A DNA stretch of 8,369 bases from Paracoccaceae bacterium (GCA_003551745.1 PUNI01000176.1:1-8369); one strand, 5' to 3'. Shown: positions 1 through 6,232, numbered from the stretch's first letter. Program-made: numbers and translations. The notes: generated from the sequence alone by a model not told the origin.

Positions 1-536
1 CGGGGGCCGAATTCGTGCACCCCTACAACGACCCGCGGGTGATCGCGGGGCAGGGGACCTGTTCGCGGGAACTGGTGGAGCAGGTCGAGGGGCTGGACGC
101 GGTGATCGCCCCCATCGGCGGCGGCGGGATGGTGTCGGGCTGCTGCCTGACGCTGTCGACCATCGCGCCGCATATCGCGATCTACGCCGCCGAGCCGGAG
201 CAGGCCGACGACGCCTATCGCAGCTTCAAGGCCGGCCACATCATCGCCGACGATGCGCCCGAGACCATCGCCGACGGGCTCAAGGTGCCGCTGAAGGAGC
301 GCACCTGGCATTTCGTCTCGAACCACGTCACCGACATCCTGACCTGCTCGGAGCAGGAGATCATCGACGCGATGAAGCTGACGTGGAAGCGGCTGCGGGT
401 GGTGATGGAGCCCTCCTGCGCGCCGCCGCTGGCGACCATCCTGAAGAACCCCGAGGTGTTCCGCGGCAAGCGGGTCGGGGTCATCATAACCGGGGGCAAC
501 GTCGATCTCGACCGGCTGCCCTGGATCAAACCGTAA
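1..536 (+). CDS. bhcB: beta-hydroxyaspartate dehydratase, C-terminal part (5' end outside window)
   Basis: This is the last ~177 codons of a fold-type II PLP enzyme of the serine/threonine dehydratase and serine racemase family. The frame enters the window at base 3 (first residues GAEFVHPYNDPRVIAGQGT), so base 15 GTG is an internal Val codon and not a start. The tetraglycine PLP-phosphate loop is visible at 117-128 (PIGGGGMVSG). Near the C-terminus are EPSCAPPLA and TGGNVDLDRLPW, the usual end of this fold. The Schiff-base lysine lies in the missing N-terminal half, about 140 residues judging from family length. The function, dehydration of beta-hydroxyaspartate to iminosuccinate, is assigned from the following bhcC and bhcD; by sequence alone it could be called threonine dehydratase or serine racemase. 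TAA at 534-536 is followed 11 nt later by bhcC, whose ribosome-binding site starts next to the stop, so the two are co-transcribed. Confidence 0.93.
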   Translation, partial: GAEFVHPYNDPRVIAGQGTCSRELVEQVEGLDAVIAPIGGGGMVSGCCLTLSTIAPHIAIYAAEPEQADDAYRSFKAGHIIADDAPETIADGLKVPLKERTWHFVSNHVTDILTCSEQEIIDAMKLTWKRLRVVMEPSCAPPLATILKNPEVFRGKRVGVIITGGNVDLDRLPWIKP

Positions 537-547
537 GGGAGGCTGCG

Positions 548-1711
548 ATGAACGCACCGACGAAGTTCGAAGAACTGGAAGTGGGCTATGACATTCCCGC
601 TCTGCCGGGCATGGACGAGGCCGAGATCCAGACCCCCTGCCTGATCCTCGATCTTGACGCGCTGGAGCGCAACATCAGGAAGATGGGCGACTATGCGCGC
701 GCGCATGGCATGCGCCACCGGGTGCACGGCAAGATGCACAAGTCGGTGGACGTGGCCAAGCTGCAGGAGAGCCTCGGCGGCGCCTGCGGTGTATGCTGCC
801 AGAAGGTGAGCGAGGCCGAGGTCTTCGCCCGCGGCGGCATCAGGGACGTGCTGGTGTCGAACCAGGTCCGTGACCCGGCCAAGATCGACCGGCTGGCGCG
901 GATCCCGAAGCTGGGCGCGCGGACGATCTGCTGTGTGGACGAGCTCGGCAATGTGGCCGACCTGTCGGCGGCGGCGGTGAAGCATGGCACCGAGATCGAG
1001 TGCCTGGTGGAGATCGACTGCGGCGCGGGCCGCTGCGGCGTGACCACCACGCCGGCGGTGGTGGAGATCGCCAAGGCCATCGATGCCGCGCCGGGACTGA
1101 AGTTCGCCGGCATCCAGGCCTATCAGGGCGCCATGCAGCACATGGACAGCTACGACGACCGCAAGGCGAAGATCGACGTGGCCGTGGCGATGGTGAAGGA
1201 TGCCGTGGATGCGCTGAAGGCCGAGGGGCTGGACTGCGACATCGTCGGCGGCGGCGGCACCGGCAGCTACTATTTCGAGTCGACCTCGGGCGTCTACAAC
1301 GAGCTGCAGTGCGGCTCCTACGCCTTCATGGATGCCGACTACGGCCGGATCCTCGACAAGGACGGCAAGCGCATCGACGAGGGCGAGTGGGAGAACGCGC
1401 TCTTCATCCTGACCTCGGTGATGAGCCACGCCAAGCCCGGCAAGGCGATCTGCGACGCGGGCCTCAAGGCGCAGTCGGTCGATTCGGGGCTGCCCTTCGT
1501 CTTCGGCAGGACGGACGTGAAATACGTGAAATGCTCCGACGAGCACGGGGTCATCGAAGACCCGGACAACGTTCTGAAGATCAACGAGAAGCTGCGGCTG
1601 GTGCCGGGCCATTGCGACCCCACCTGCAACGTCCACGACTGGTATGTCGGTGTCCGGAACGGCAAGGTCGAGACGGTCTGGCCGGTCAGCGCGCGCGGCA
1701 AGGCCTACTGA
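548..1711 (+). CDS. bhcC: beta-hydroxyaspartate aldolase
   Basis: Protein of 387 residues, a fold-type III PLP enzyme of the D-threonine aldolase / D-serine dehydratase-like family. In the BHA cycle it condenses glycine with glyoxylate to beta-hydroxyaspartate in the cytoplasm. The start is ATG 548 with GGGAGG at 537-542; the frame is open further upstream into bhcB but no other start has such a site. The PLP lysine is expected at K62 in HGKMHKS (residues 60-66). The C-terminal metal site of D-threonine aldolases, an HxD pair, appears as H355 and D357 in VPGHCDPTCNVHDW. From memory, long stretches such as EIQTPCLILDLDALERN, YNELQCGSYAFMDADYGRI and the C-terminus WPVSARGKAY closely match Paracoccus BhcC, which makes the specific name secure rather than generic D-threonine aldolase. 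It lies 11 nt after bhcB and 213 nt before bhcD. Confidence 0.97.
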   Translation: MNAPTKFEELEVGYDIPALPGMDEAEIQTPCLILDLDALERNIRKMGDYARAHGMRHRVHGKMHKSVDVAKLQESLGGACGVCCQKVSEAEVFARGGIRDVLVSNQVRDPAKIDRLARIPKLGARTICCVDELGNVADLSAAAVKHGTEIECLVEIDCGAGRCGVTTTPAVVEIAKAIDAAPGLKFAGIQAYQGAMQHMDSYDDRKAKIDVAVAMVKDAVDALKAEGLDCDIVGGGGTGSYYFESTSGVYNELQCGSYAFMDADYGRILDKDGKRIDEGEWENALFILTSVMSHAKPGKAICDAGLKAQSVDSGLPFVFGRTDVKYVKCSDEHGVIEDPDNVLKINEKLRLVPGHCDPTCNVHDWYVGVRNGKVETVWPVSARGKAY

Positions 1712-1716
1712 GCCAC

Positions 1717-1748
1717 GGGGCGCGCGTGGGTCCGTCCATGCGCGCCCC
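1717..1748 (+). terminator. strong hairpin after bhcC, possible attenuator or mRNA-stability element
   Basis: Five bases after the bhcC stop, GGGGCGCGCGTGGG (1717-1730) can pair with TCCATGCGCGCCCC (1735-1748) around a 4-nt loop TCCG. This gives 14 pairs: 12 Watson-Crick and 2 G-U. Only two T follow (TTGCGC), so it is not a canonical Rho-independent terminator. Placed inside the bhc operon, it could lower read-through into bhcD or protect the 3' end of a bhcABC message. The structure is read directly from the sequence; the role is inferred. Confidence 0.45.
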
Positions 1749-1788
1749 TTGCGCACTACCCGAAGACTGTCCCGCAACCTGCTGACCT

Positions 1789-1817
1789 AGAAAGTTTTCT
1801 GCACAGTCTGCACGCAG
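1789..1817. promoter_or_regulatory. candidate operator in the bhcC-bhcD gap: AT-rich palindrome plus direct repeats
   Basis: The 213-nt gap has one AT-rich patch. AGAAAGTTTTCT (1789-1800) has perfect 5-base inverted arms around a 2-base centre. It is followed by two exact copies of TCTGCAC (1798-1804 and 1807-1813, 9-nt period), the second forming part of CTGC-AC-GCAG (1808-1817). The known regulator of bhc operons, BhcR, belongs to the IclR family, whose operators are often palindromes with A-rich and T-rich arms. Assigning this site to BhcR, or to a separate bhcD promoter, is inference; I could not find a convincing -35/-10 pair. Confidence 0.3.
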
Positions 1818-1924
1818 GGCGGCGCCTGCCCCGCGCCCCGCCCGCCCACCCGCGCGGGCCAGGCGCCGCCCGGCTCTGCCCGGGCCGGAGACAGCCCGAC
1901 CGACACCCACAGGAGTCCCCGCCC

Positions 1925-2887
1925 ATGCTCGTCGTGCCAGAGCGGCTGATCGCCGATCTCGTCAGCCCCGAAGACGCCTTTGCCGCCGTCGAGGCGGTCT
2001 TCGCCGCCATGGCCTCGGGCGCGGCCTACAACTTTCCGGTGGTGCGCGAGGCGCTCGGCGAGGGGCGCCAGTACGGCTTCAAGTCGGGTCTGGACCGCAG
2101 CGGCGGCTTGCTCGGCGTCAAGTCGGGCGGCTATTTCCCCGGCAACGCCGGGCGCGGGATCCCGAACCACCAGTCGACCGTCTTCCTGTTCGATCCCGAC
2201 AGCGGCCAGCTGCGCGCGACCGTCGGCGGCAACCTCCTGACGGCGCTGCGCACCGCGGCCGCCTCGGCGATCTCCATCGGCCGGCTGGCGCGCCCCGACG
2301 CGAAGGTGCTCGGCATGGTCGGCGCCGGCCACCAGTCGGCGTTCCAGATGCGCGCCGCCGCCCGGGTGCGGACGTTCGAGCGGGTGGTTGGCTGGAACTA
2401 CCACCCCGAGATGCTGCCGCGGCTTGCCGACACCGCCGCCGAGCTTGGCCTGCCCTTCGAGGCGGTCGATCTCGCGGGGCTCGGCGCCCAGGCAGACGTG
2501 ATCATCACCGTCACCTCCTCCACCGCGCCCTCGCTGATGGATACCCATGTCAGGCCCGGCACCCATCTCGCCTGCATGGGCACCGACACCAGGGGCAAGC
2601 AGGAGGTGGAGGCGGCGCTCTTCGCCCGTGCCCGCGTCTTCACCGACGAGGTCGCCCAGTCGGTCGCGATCGGCGAGGCCCAGCATGCGGTGGCGGCCGG
2701 GCTGATTGCCGAGGCCGACATCACCCCGATCGGCGCCGTCATCAACGGCACTGCCCCCGGCCGTCGCGCCGACGACGAGATCACCCTCTTCGACGGCACC
2801 GGGGTTGGCCTGCAGGACCTTGCCGCCGCGGAAGTGGCGGTGCAGCGTGCTGTCGAGCGGGGGCTGGCGAGCGAGGTCGCGCTCTGA
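1925..2887 (+). CDS. bhcD: iminosuccinate reductase
   Basis: Protein of 320 residues of the ornithine cyclodeaminase / mu-crystallin family, full length for the family. In the BHA cycle it reduces iminosuccinate to L-aspartate with NADH, regenerating the amino donor for the aminotransferase BhcA. Start is ATG 1925 with AGGAG at 1911-1915, 9 nt upstream. Visible features: K66 in LLGVKSGGYFP and R109 in NLLTALRTAAAS, at positions that bind substrate or cofactor in the family; the Rossmann dinucleotide motif VGAGHQSAFQMRA (132-144); GTDTRGKQE (219-227) holding the family's conserved Asp; and FDGTGVGLQD (289-298) near the end. Without context it would be named ornithine cyclodeaminase-like. Position behind bhcB and bhcC, and remembered similarity to Paracoccus BhcD, make the specific call strong. 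It ends facing the oppositely oriented SgcJ-like gene. Confidence 0.96.
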   Translation: MLVVPERLIADLVSPEDAFAAVEAVFAAMASGAAYNFPVVREALGEGRQYGFKSGLDRSGGLLGVKSGGYFPGNAGRGIPNHQSTVFLFDPDSGQLRATVGGNLLTALRTAAASAISIGRLARPDAKVLGMVGAGHQSAFQMRAAARVRTFERVVGWNYHPEMLPRLADTAAELGLPFEAVDLAGLGAQADVIITVTSSTAPSLMDTHVRPGTHLACMGTDTRGKQEVEAALFARARVFTDEVAQSVAIGEAQHAVAAGLIAEADITPIGAVINGTAPGRRADDEITLFDGTGVGLQDLAAAEVAVQRAVERGLASEVAL

Positions 2888-3037
2888 ACCGGCCCTGCCG
2901 CGGATCCCGCGCGCCGCGGCCGCCGCGCGGCCGCCCGGGGCCGAGGGGGCTCGACGCCCCCGAGGCGCCGGCCACCGCCCAAGGGGTGCAGCCCGCGCCA
3001 GCGGGGGCGGCCGCGCGGGAGCGCCCTCGTCCGGGAG
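2888..3037. terminator. convergent intergenic region with GC-rich hairpins, probable two-way terminator
   Basis: This 150-nt gap separates the ends of two converging genes and encodes no recognisable protein. It is almost entirely G and C. GGGGGC (2945-2950) and GCCCCC (2956-2961) can form a 6-bp stem with a 5-nt loop. Two copies of the octamer GCGGCCGC (2916-2923 and 2927-2934) and nearby self-complementary stretches can fold in many ways. No T-run follows on either strand, so termination here would depend on Rho or on structure alone. Confidence 0.3.
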
Positions 3038-3487
3038 TCAGTGGCGGTAGTCCTGTGCGGTCAGGCCCTCGGTGCCGGCGACATGGGTCTCGGCTCCCGG
3101 CACCACATCCGTGTTCTGGGCCGCCACGCAGAGCCAGCCCGGACCGCGGCGCGCCAACACGAAGGTCAGGATCGTGCTGCGGGGGCCGGCAGTGCTGCCG
3201 TCGGGGGCGCGCTGGCCGGTGAGCCGGAAGCGCGCCTGTACGATGGCGACCTCCGCTGCAAGCCTCCGGGTCTTCACCCGCCCCACCGAAAGGCGGCTTT
3301 CGGCGAAGAAGGTCGCGAGCCCGTAAGCGTGGGCGCGCTCGATGGCGGCGCGGTCCTCCCACCAGATGCCCACCACATTGACGAAATCGGCGTCCTCCGC
3401 GAAGAGCGCCGCCAGCGCGCCGGCATCCCGCGCCGCCCAGGCTGCCGCGAAGGCCGCGGGCATCTCGGCGGGATCGGCAAGGCTCAA
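3038..3487 (-). CDS. SgcJ/EcaC-family SnoaL-like (cystatin-fold) protein
   Basis: Small alpha+beta barrel protein of the SnoaL/DUF4440 superfamily, nearest to the SgcJ/EcaC family, about 149 residues from a TTG start at 3487 or 141 from ATG at 3463. The N-terminal helix and first strand are typical (PAAFAAAWAARDAGALAALF then AEDADFVNVVG), followed by GIWWEDRAAI and, near the end, NTDVVPGAET, a familiar ending of this family. Neither start has a clear Shine-Dalgarno site. I prefer TTG because it overlaps the TGA of the preceding dehydrogenase gene (TTGA) and completes the first helix; ATG 3463 is the conservative alternative. Members of this fold serve as small-ligand enzymes or binding proteins, and the sequence does not reveal the substrate. 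The overlap makes co-translation with the FAD dehydrogenase likely. Confidence 0.83.
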   Translation of the reverse strand: MSLADPAEMPAAFAAAWAARDAGALAALFAEDADFVNVVGIWWEDRAAIERAHAYGLATFFAESRLSVGRVKTRRLAAEVAIVQARFRLTGQRAPDGSTAGPRSTILTFVLARRGPGWLCVAAQNTDVVPGAETHVAGTEGLTAQDYRH

Positions 3488-4857
3488 TTGCCGGGCACGA
3501 GCTTGCCGGGGTTCATCAACCCGTCGGGGTCGAGCGCCCGCTTGATCCGGCCCATCACCGCCCATGCATCGCCATGCTCGGCGGCCATGTAGCCGAGCTT
3601 GCCCATGCCGATCCCGTGCTCGCCGGTGACCGTGCCGCCCAGCCGCAGCGCCCGGTCGGCCATCCGCGCCGCGAGCTCCTTGGCGATGGCGAACTCCGCC
3701 GCATCGCCCCGCAGCGGCAGGAGCGTGGCGTGGAAGTTGCCGTCGCCGACATGGCCGAGGATCGGGCCGGGGATACCGCTGGCGGCGATGTCGGCGGCGG
3801 TTTCCTCCACCGCTTCGGCCAGCCGCGAGATCGGAACGCAGACATCCGTCACCAGCGGCGCCGCCTTGGGGCGCAGCGCCTTGTGGGCGTAGAAGGCGCC
3901 GTGGCGCATCTTCCACAGCGCGGTGCGGTCCTCGGCCTTCGTGGCCCAGCGGAAGTCCGCCCCGCCCAGATCGGCGACGATCTCGCCGAAGCGTTCCGAC
4001 TGCTCGGCCACGGCGCTCTCCGAGCCGTGGAACTCCACCAGCAGATGCGGGCATTCCGGCAGGGCGGTGCCCGAGGCGCGGTTGAACGCATCTGCGCTCG
4101 CCGCGTCGATGAACTCGATCCGCGCCATCGGGATACCCGACTGGATGGTGGCGATCACCGCCTCCACCGCCGGCGCCATCGCCGGGAAGGCGCAGACGGC
4201 GGCCGCCACCGCCTCGGGCTGGCCGTGGAGCCGCAACGTGAGCTCCGTGATCAGCCCCAGCGTGCCCTCCGAGCCGACGAAGAGCGCGGTGAGGTCATAC
4301 CCGGCCGAGGATTTCGGCGCCCGCGTGCCGGTGCGGATCACCGTGCCGTCGGCCAGCACCGCCTCAAGCGCCAATACGTTCTGGCGCATGGTGCCATAGC
4401 GCACTGCGGTGGTCCCCGAGGCCCGCGTCGCCGCCATGCCGCCCAGCGAGGCGTTGGCGCCGGGATCGACCGGGAAGAAGAGGCCGGTGGCGCGCAATTC
4501 GGTGTTCAGTGCCTCGCGGGTGATGCCGGGCTGGACCACCGCCAGCATGTCCTCGGCGCGCAGCTCCAGCACCTTGTCCATCCGGCTGAAATCCACCGTC
4601 ACCCCGCCGCGCGTGGCGAGCGCATGGCCTTCCAGCGCGGTGCCGGTGCCCCAGCCGATCACAGGGCAGCCGTGGCGGGCGCAGATGGCGACGATCTCGG
4701 CCACCTCGGTGGTGGTTTCGGGATAGGCCACCGCATCGGGGGGCATCGGTGCGAAATGGGTCTCCGACCTGCCGTGGAGGTCGCGGTCGGACTGCGCGCG
4801 GCTGAGCCTCGGGCCCAGGCGCTGCGCCAGCTCCTCCACCGCCGCCGGGATCGACAT
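3484..4857 (-). CDS. FAD-linked D-2-hydroxyacid dehydrogenase (D-lactate dehydrogenase / glycolate oxidase GlcD-like)
   Basis: Flavoprotein of 457 residues from ATG 4857, chosen because GGGAGG lies a few bases upstream; the frame is open to an ATG at 4911, but that adds only a low-complexity Ala-rich leader without a ribosome site. N-terminal FAD-binding domain of the vanillyl-alcohol-oxidase fold: PVIGWGTGTALEGH (65-78), DPGANASLGGMAATRASG (131-148), VGSEGTLGLITE (194-205). C-terminal substrate domain: TDVCVPISRLAE (337-348), GHVGDGNFH (368-376), GEHGIG (412-417) and the NPGK ending (449-452); H376 and H414 are the expected active-site or metal histidines. It oxidises a D-2-hydroxyacid to a 2-oxoacid and passes electrons to the respiratory chain or cytochrome c. 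TDVCVP leans toward the D-lactate dehydrogenase (cytochrome) group rather than GlcD, so the substrate is open. Next to the BHA operon, glycolate-to-glyoxylate oxidation is tempting but unproven. Confidence 0.94.
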   Translation of the reverse strand: MSIPAAVEELAQRLGPRLSRAQSDRDLHGRSETHFAPMPPDAVAYPETTTEVAEIVAICARHGCPVIGWGTGTALEGHALATRGGVTVDFSRMDKVLELRAEDMLAVVQPGITREALNTELRATGLFFPVDPGANASLGGMAATRASGTTAVRYGTMRQNVLALEAVLADGTVIRTGTRAPKSSAGYDLTALFVGSEGTLGLITELTLRLHGQPEAVAAAVCAFPAMAPAVEAVIATIQSGIPMARIEFIDAASADAFNRASGTALPECPHLLVEFHGSESAVAEQSERFGEIVADLGGADFRWATKAEDRTALWKMRHGAFYAHKALRPKAAPLVTDVCVPISRLAEAVEETAADIAASGIPGPILGHVGDGNFHATLLPLRGDAAEFAIAKELAARMADRALRLGGTVTGEHGIGMGKLGYMAAEHGDAWAVMGRIKRALDPDGLMNPGKLVPGN

Positions 4858-4916
4858 CGCCCCCTCCCTGTTCGCCGCCGCGGCACCGCCCGCCGCGGCA
4901 GGCCGGGCCACCCCGC

Positions 4917-5258
4917 TCAGAGCCGCTCCACCGTCACCAGAGCGGGCTCGAAGGCGACGCAGTCGGCGATCTCGGCCACCCCGTCCTTCGGCGTCTGGTA
5001 GGACCAGGCCGCATCCCGGATCGTGCCATGGGCATGGGCGATGTGGAAATAGACCGTCTGGCCCTTGTGGGGGCAGCTGGTGACCCGGTCGGAGGGTTCG
5101 AGGAAGGCCATGGCGACATCGGCGCGTGGGAAGTAGATCACGGGCTCGCGGCTGCCCTCGGCAAGCTCCACGGCGGCGCGGCTCTCGGCGATCACCGCGC
5201 CCTCGGCGCGGGCGACCCAGGTGCCGGCGGCCGGTGCGATGCGGATGTGGCTGGTCAT
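4917..5258 (-). CDS. DUF427 domain protein
   Basis: Protein of 113 residues consisting of one DUF427 domain (PF04248, also called NTP_transf_9), the normal length of the single-domain family. The start is ATG 5258 with GGAGG about six bases upstream. Conserved blocks: VIYFPRADV (40-48), the signature TSCPHKGQTVYF (60-71) and DAAWSYQTPK (82-91). The family is widespread in proteobacteria and actinobacteria; I know of no firmly established activity and infer none. The same reading frame stays open upstream to 5537, so an automatic call may produce a 206-residue protein; the extra N-terminus is the frame of an aminopeptidase relic, not DUF427 sequence. A 59-nt gap with an exact 11-nt direct repeat (4875-4885 and 4890-4900) separates it from the dehydrogenase gene. 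Confidence 0.92.
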   Translation of the reverse strand: MTSHIRIAPAAGTWVARAEGAVIAESRAAVELAEGSREPVIYFPRADVAMAFLEPSDRVTSCPHKGQTVYFHIAHAHGTIRDAAWSYQTPKDGVAEIADCVAFEPALVTVERL

Positions 5259-5271
5259 TCTGTCCCTCCGG

Positions 5272-5495
5272 TCATGGCGCTGGCAGCGGGGCGGTCGCCT
5301 GCTCCAGCCATTTGCCGGCCTCCTCCGAAAGCCGGGGCCGAGGCGCTTGTGCACCTCGGCGTGATCGGTGTCTATCGAGGCACGCTCTGGCGCCGTCAGC
5401 GCGACGGTTTCGGTCAGGCCGCGGTCGGTCGCCACCCATGTCAGTGCCCCGAATTGCAACATAGCCCACGCATCGCCGTCGGGTAAGGCCCGGGC
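5272..5495 (-). pseudogene. relic of an aminopeptidase P C-terminus (frameshifted fragment)
   Basis: This stretch encodes a second, diverged copy of the C-terminal domain of the intact Xaa-Pro aminopeptidase located upstream. In one frame it reads ARALPDGDAWAMLQFGALTW and continues through ERASIDTDHAEVHKRLGP; after one missing base in the G-run at 5334-5337 (+ strand) it continues in the next frame as LSEEAGKWLEQATAPLPAP and stops at 5272. Hand alignment with residues 550-612 of the intact protein gives about 34 identities in 63, so it is a homologue, not a fresh tandem copy. The catalytic domain is absent; homology fades between about 5495 and the DedA stop codon at 5522. It ends 13 nt before the DUF427 start, the spacing expected if a full peptidase gene once preceded DUF427. 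A sequencing error could explain the frameshift but not the missing domains. Confidence 0.8.
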
Positions 5496-5521
5496 CCCAG
5501 ACGCCGCGCATCGCTGGCCAT

Positions 5522-6100
5522 CTAGGATCGCCACCACCGCCGCAAGAGGAACCCGGCCACGAGCATCACGGCGACCACGCCGAGCGCCAGCATGGCCCGG
5601 TGCTCCCAGCGGCCCAGTTCACCGAACGCAGCTTCCGCCGCATTGCCGAAGAAATAGCCGAGCGTTGCGAACACCGCCGTGAAAAGCCCGACCGCGACCG
5701 CATTGAGCAGCACGAACCTTGGATGAGATACACCGGCCGCCGAGACCGCTGCGGCTCCGGCCGTGCTCATGCCGGGCAGGAGGCGATAGCCGAGCACGAA
5801 GGCGGTGGGCCGTTGCGCGACCAGCTGTGTGGCCCGGTCGAAACCGGGGGTGCGACGCATTCGTTCCGCGAGTGGCAACGCAAGCCTGTTTCGCGCCAGC
5901 GCGAAGACAAGCTGGTCGTAGACAAAGCCCCCGACGAAGATGGCTGCGAAGGCAACAAGCCCAGGTATCAGCCCCTGATGCACGGCGAGGCCGCCCAGGG
6001 TCGCCACGATCGGGCCCTCGAGGAATGTGCCCACCGCCAGGGCCGGCGCGCCGTGCGACTGGATCAGCGCCTCGACGGCAGTAAGCTCGCGATCGCTCAT
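5522..6100 (-). CDS. DedA-family (VTT domain) inner-membrane protein
   Basis: Integral membrane protein of 192 residues matching the DedA/SNARE-associated (VTT) family, typical length 190-220. The start ATG 6100 is preceded by AAGGGG seven bases upstream. In order: a first re-entrant segment FLEGPIVATLGGLAV (26-40) with E28; a membrane helix about 46-69 ending in YDQLVFALAR with D62, matching the family GDxxxYxxGR region; a second re-entrant segment LGYRLLPGMSTAG (103-115) with R106; a helix about 129-152 ending LGYFFG; and a C-terminal helix about 169-186 followed by RRWWRS. DedA proteins are linked to lipid scrambling and proton-dependent membrane homeostasis. The second conserved Arg of the RFxPGxR motif is Ser112 here. 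Base composition looks somewhat lower in GC (four sampled 60-nt lines about 60-68%) than neighbours (about 68-72%), which may indicate transfer. Confidence 0.92.
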   Translation of the reverse strand: MSDRELTAVEALIQSHGAPALAVGTFLEGPIVATLGGLAVHQGLIPGLVAFAAIFVGGFVYDQLVFALARNRLALPLAERMRRTPGFDRATQLVAQRPTAFVLGYRLLPGMSTAGAAAVSAAGVSHPRFVLLNAVAVGLFTAVFATLGYFFGNAAEAAFGELGRWEHRAMLALGVVAVMLVAGFLLRRWWRS

Positions 6101-6219
6101 GGTCCCGCCCCTTTCTCGTGCGCCGCGTTCGCGGCAATTCGGCTGCTGGCAAGGGTCGTGCCCTCGCCGCCGGTGCGCCTCGGATCGAAAGCCACGGCGA
6201 TCTGTCCGTCAAGCGTCAT
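6097..6219 (-). CDS. possible small protein (40 residues) coupling the peptidase gene to dedA
   Basis: An open frame from ATG 6219 encodes 40 residues beginning MTLDGQIAVAFDPRR and ending AAHEKGAGP. Its TGA (6099-6097) overlaps the ATG of the DedA gene as ATGA. CAGGA lies about 7 nt before its ATG, and the ATG is 14 nt after the aminopeptidase stop. Third codon positions are about 75% G or C and first positions are rich in G, a coding-like pattern. I do not recognise the sequence; it has no membrane segment or signal peptide. It may be a real small protein, a leader peptide that couples translation of dedA, or chance. Confidence is limited by its length. Confidence 0.4.
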   Translation of the reverse strand: MTLDGQIAVAFDPRRTGGEGTTLASSRIAANAAHEKGAGP

Positions 6220-6232
6220 CCGAATTCCTGTT

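Noticed and set aside
215..1777. 520-codon open frame on the - strand opposite bhcB and bhcC
   Set aside because: It is a shadow of GC-biased codons. It lacks any motif and bhcC on the + strand is unmistakable.
1765..1793. Possible sigma-70 promoter using TAGAAA (1788-1793) as -10
   Set aside because: The matching -35 region is poor and alphaproteobacterial promoters are loosely defined, so it cannot be supported by eye.
1849..1858. Palindrome CCCGCGCGGG in the bhcC-bhcD gap
   Set aside because: A self-complementary GC-only decamer is expected frequently in this composition, and it has no T-run or partner element.
4875..4900. Exact 11-nt direct repeat (CCGCCGCGGCA, twice with a 4-nt gap) between DUF427 and the dehydrogenase gene
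   Set aside because: It is a short GC-only repeat in a 70% GC genome and likely by chance; no sign of an attachment site or regulator motif.
4858..4911. Longer N-terminus of the FAD dehydrogenase starting MARPAAAGG
   Set aside because: It has no ribosome site, is Ala-rich low complexity, and the internal ATG 4857 has an excellent GGGAGG site.
3574..5001. 475-codon open frame on the + strand opposite the FAD dehydrogenase
   Set aside because: Composition is typical of an antisense shadow, while the - strand frame carries all flavoprotein motifs.
5522..6230. dedA region as a complete mobile element
   Set aside because: I found no transposase, integrase, terminal inverted repeats or target-site duplication around it; only the duplicated peptidase tail suggests recombination.
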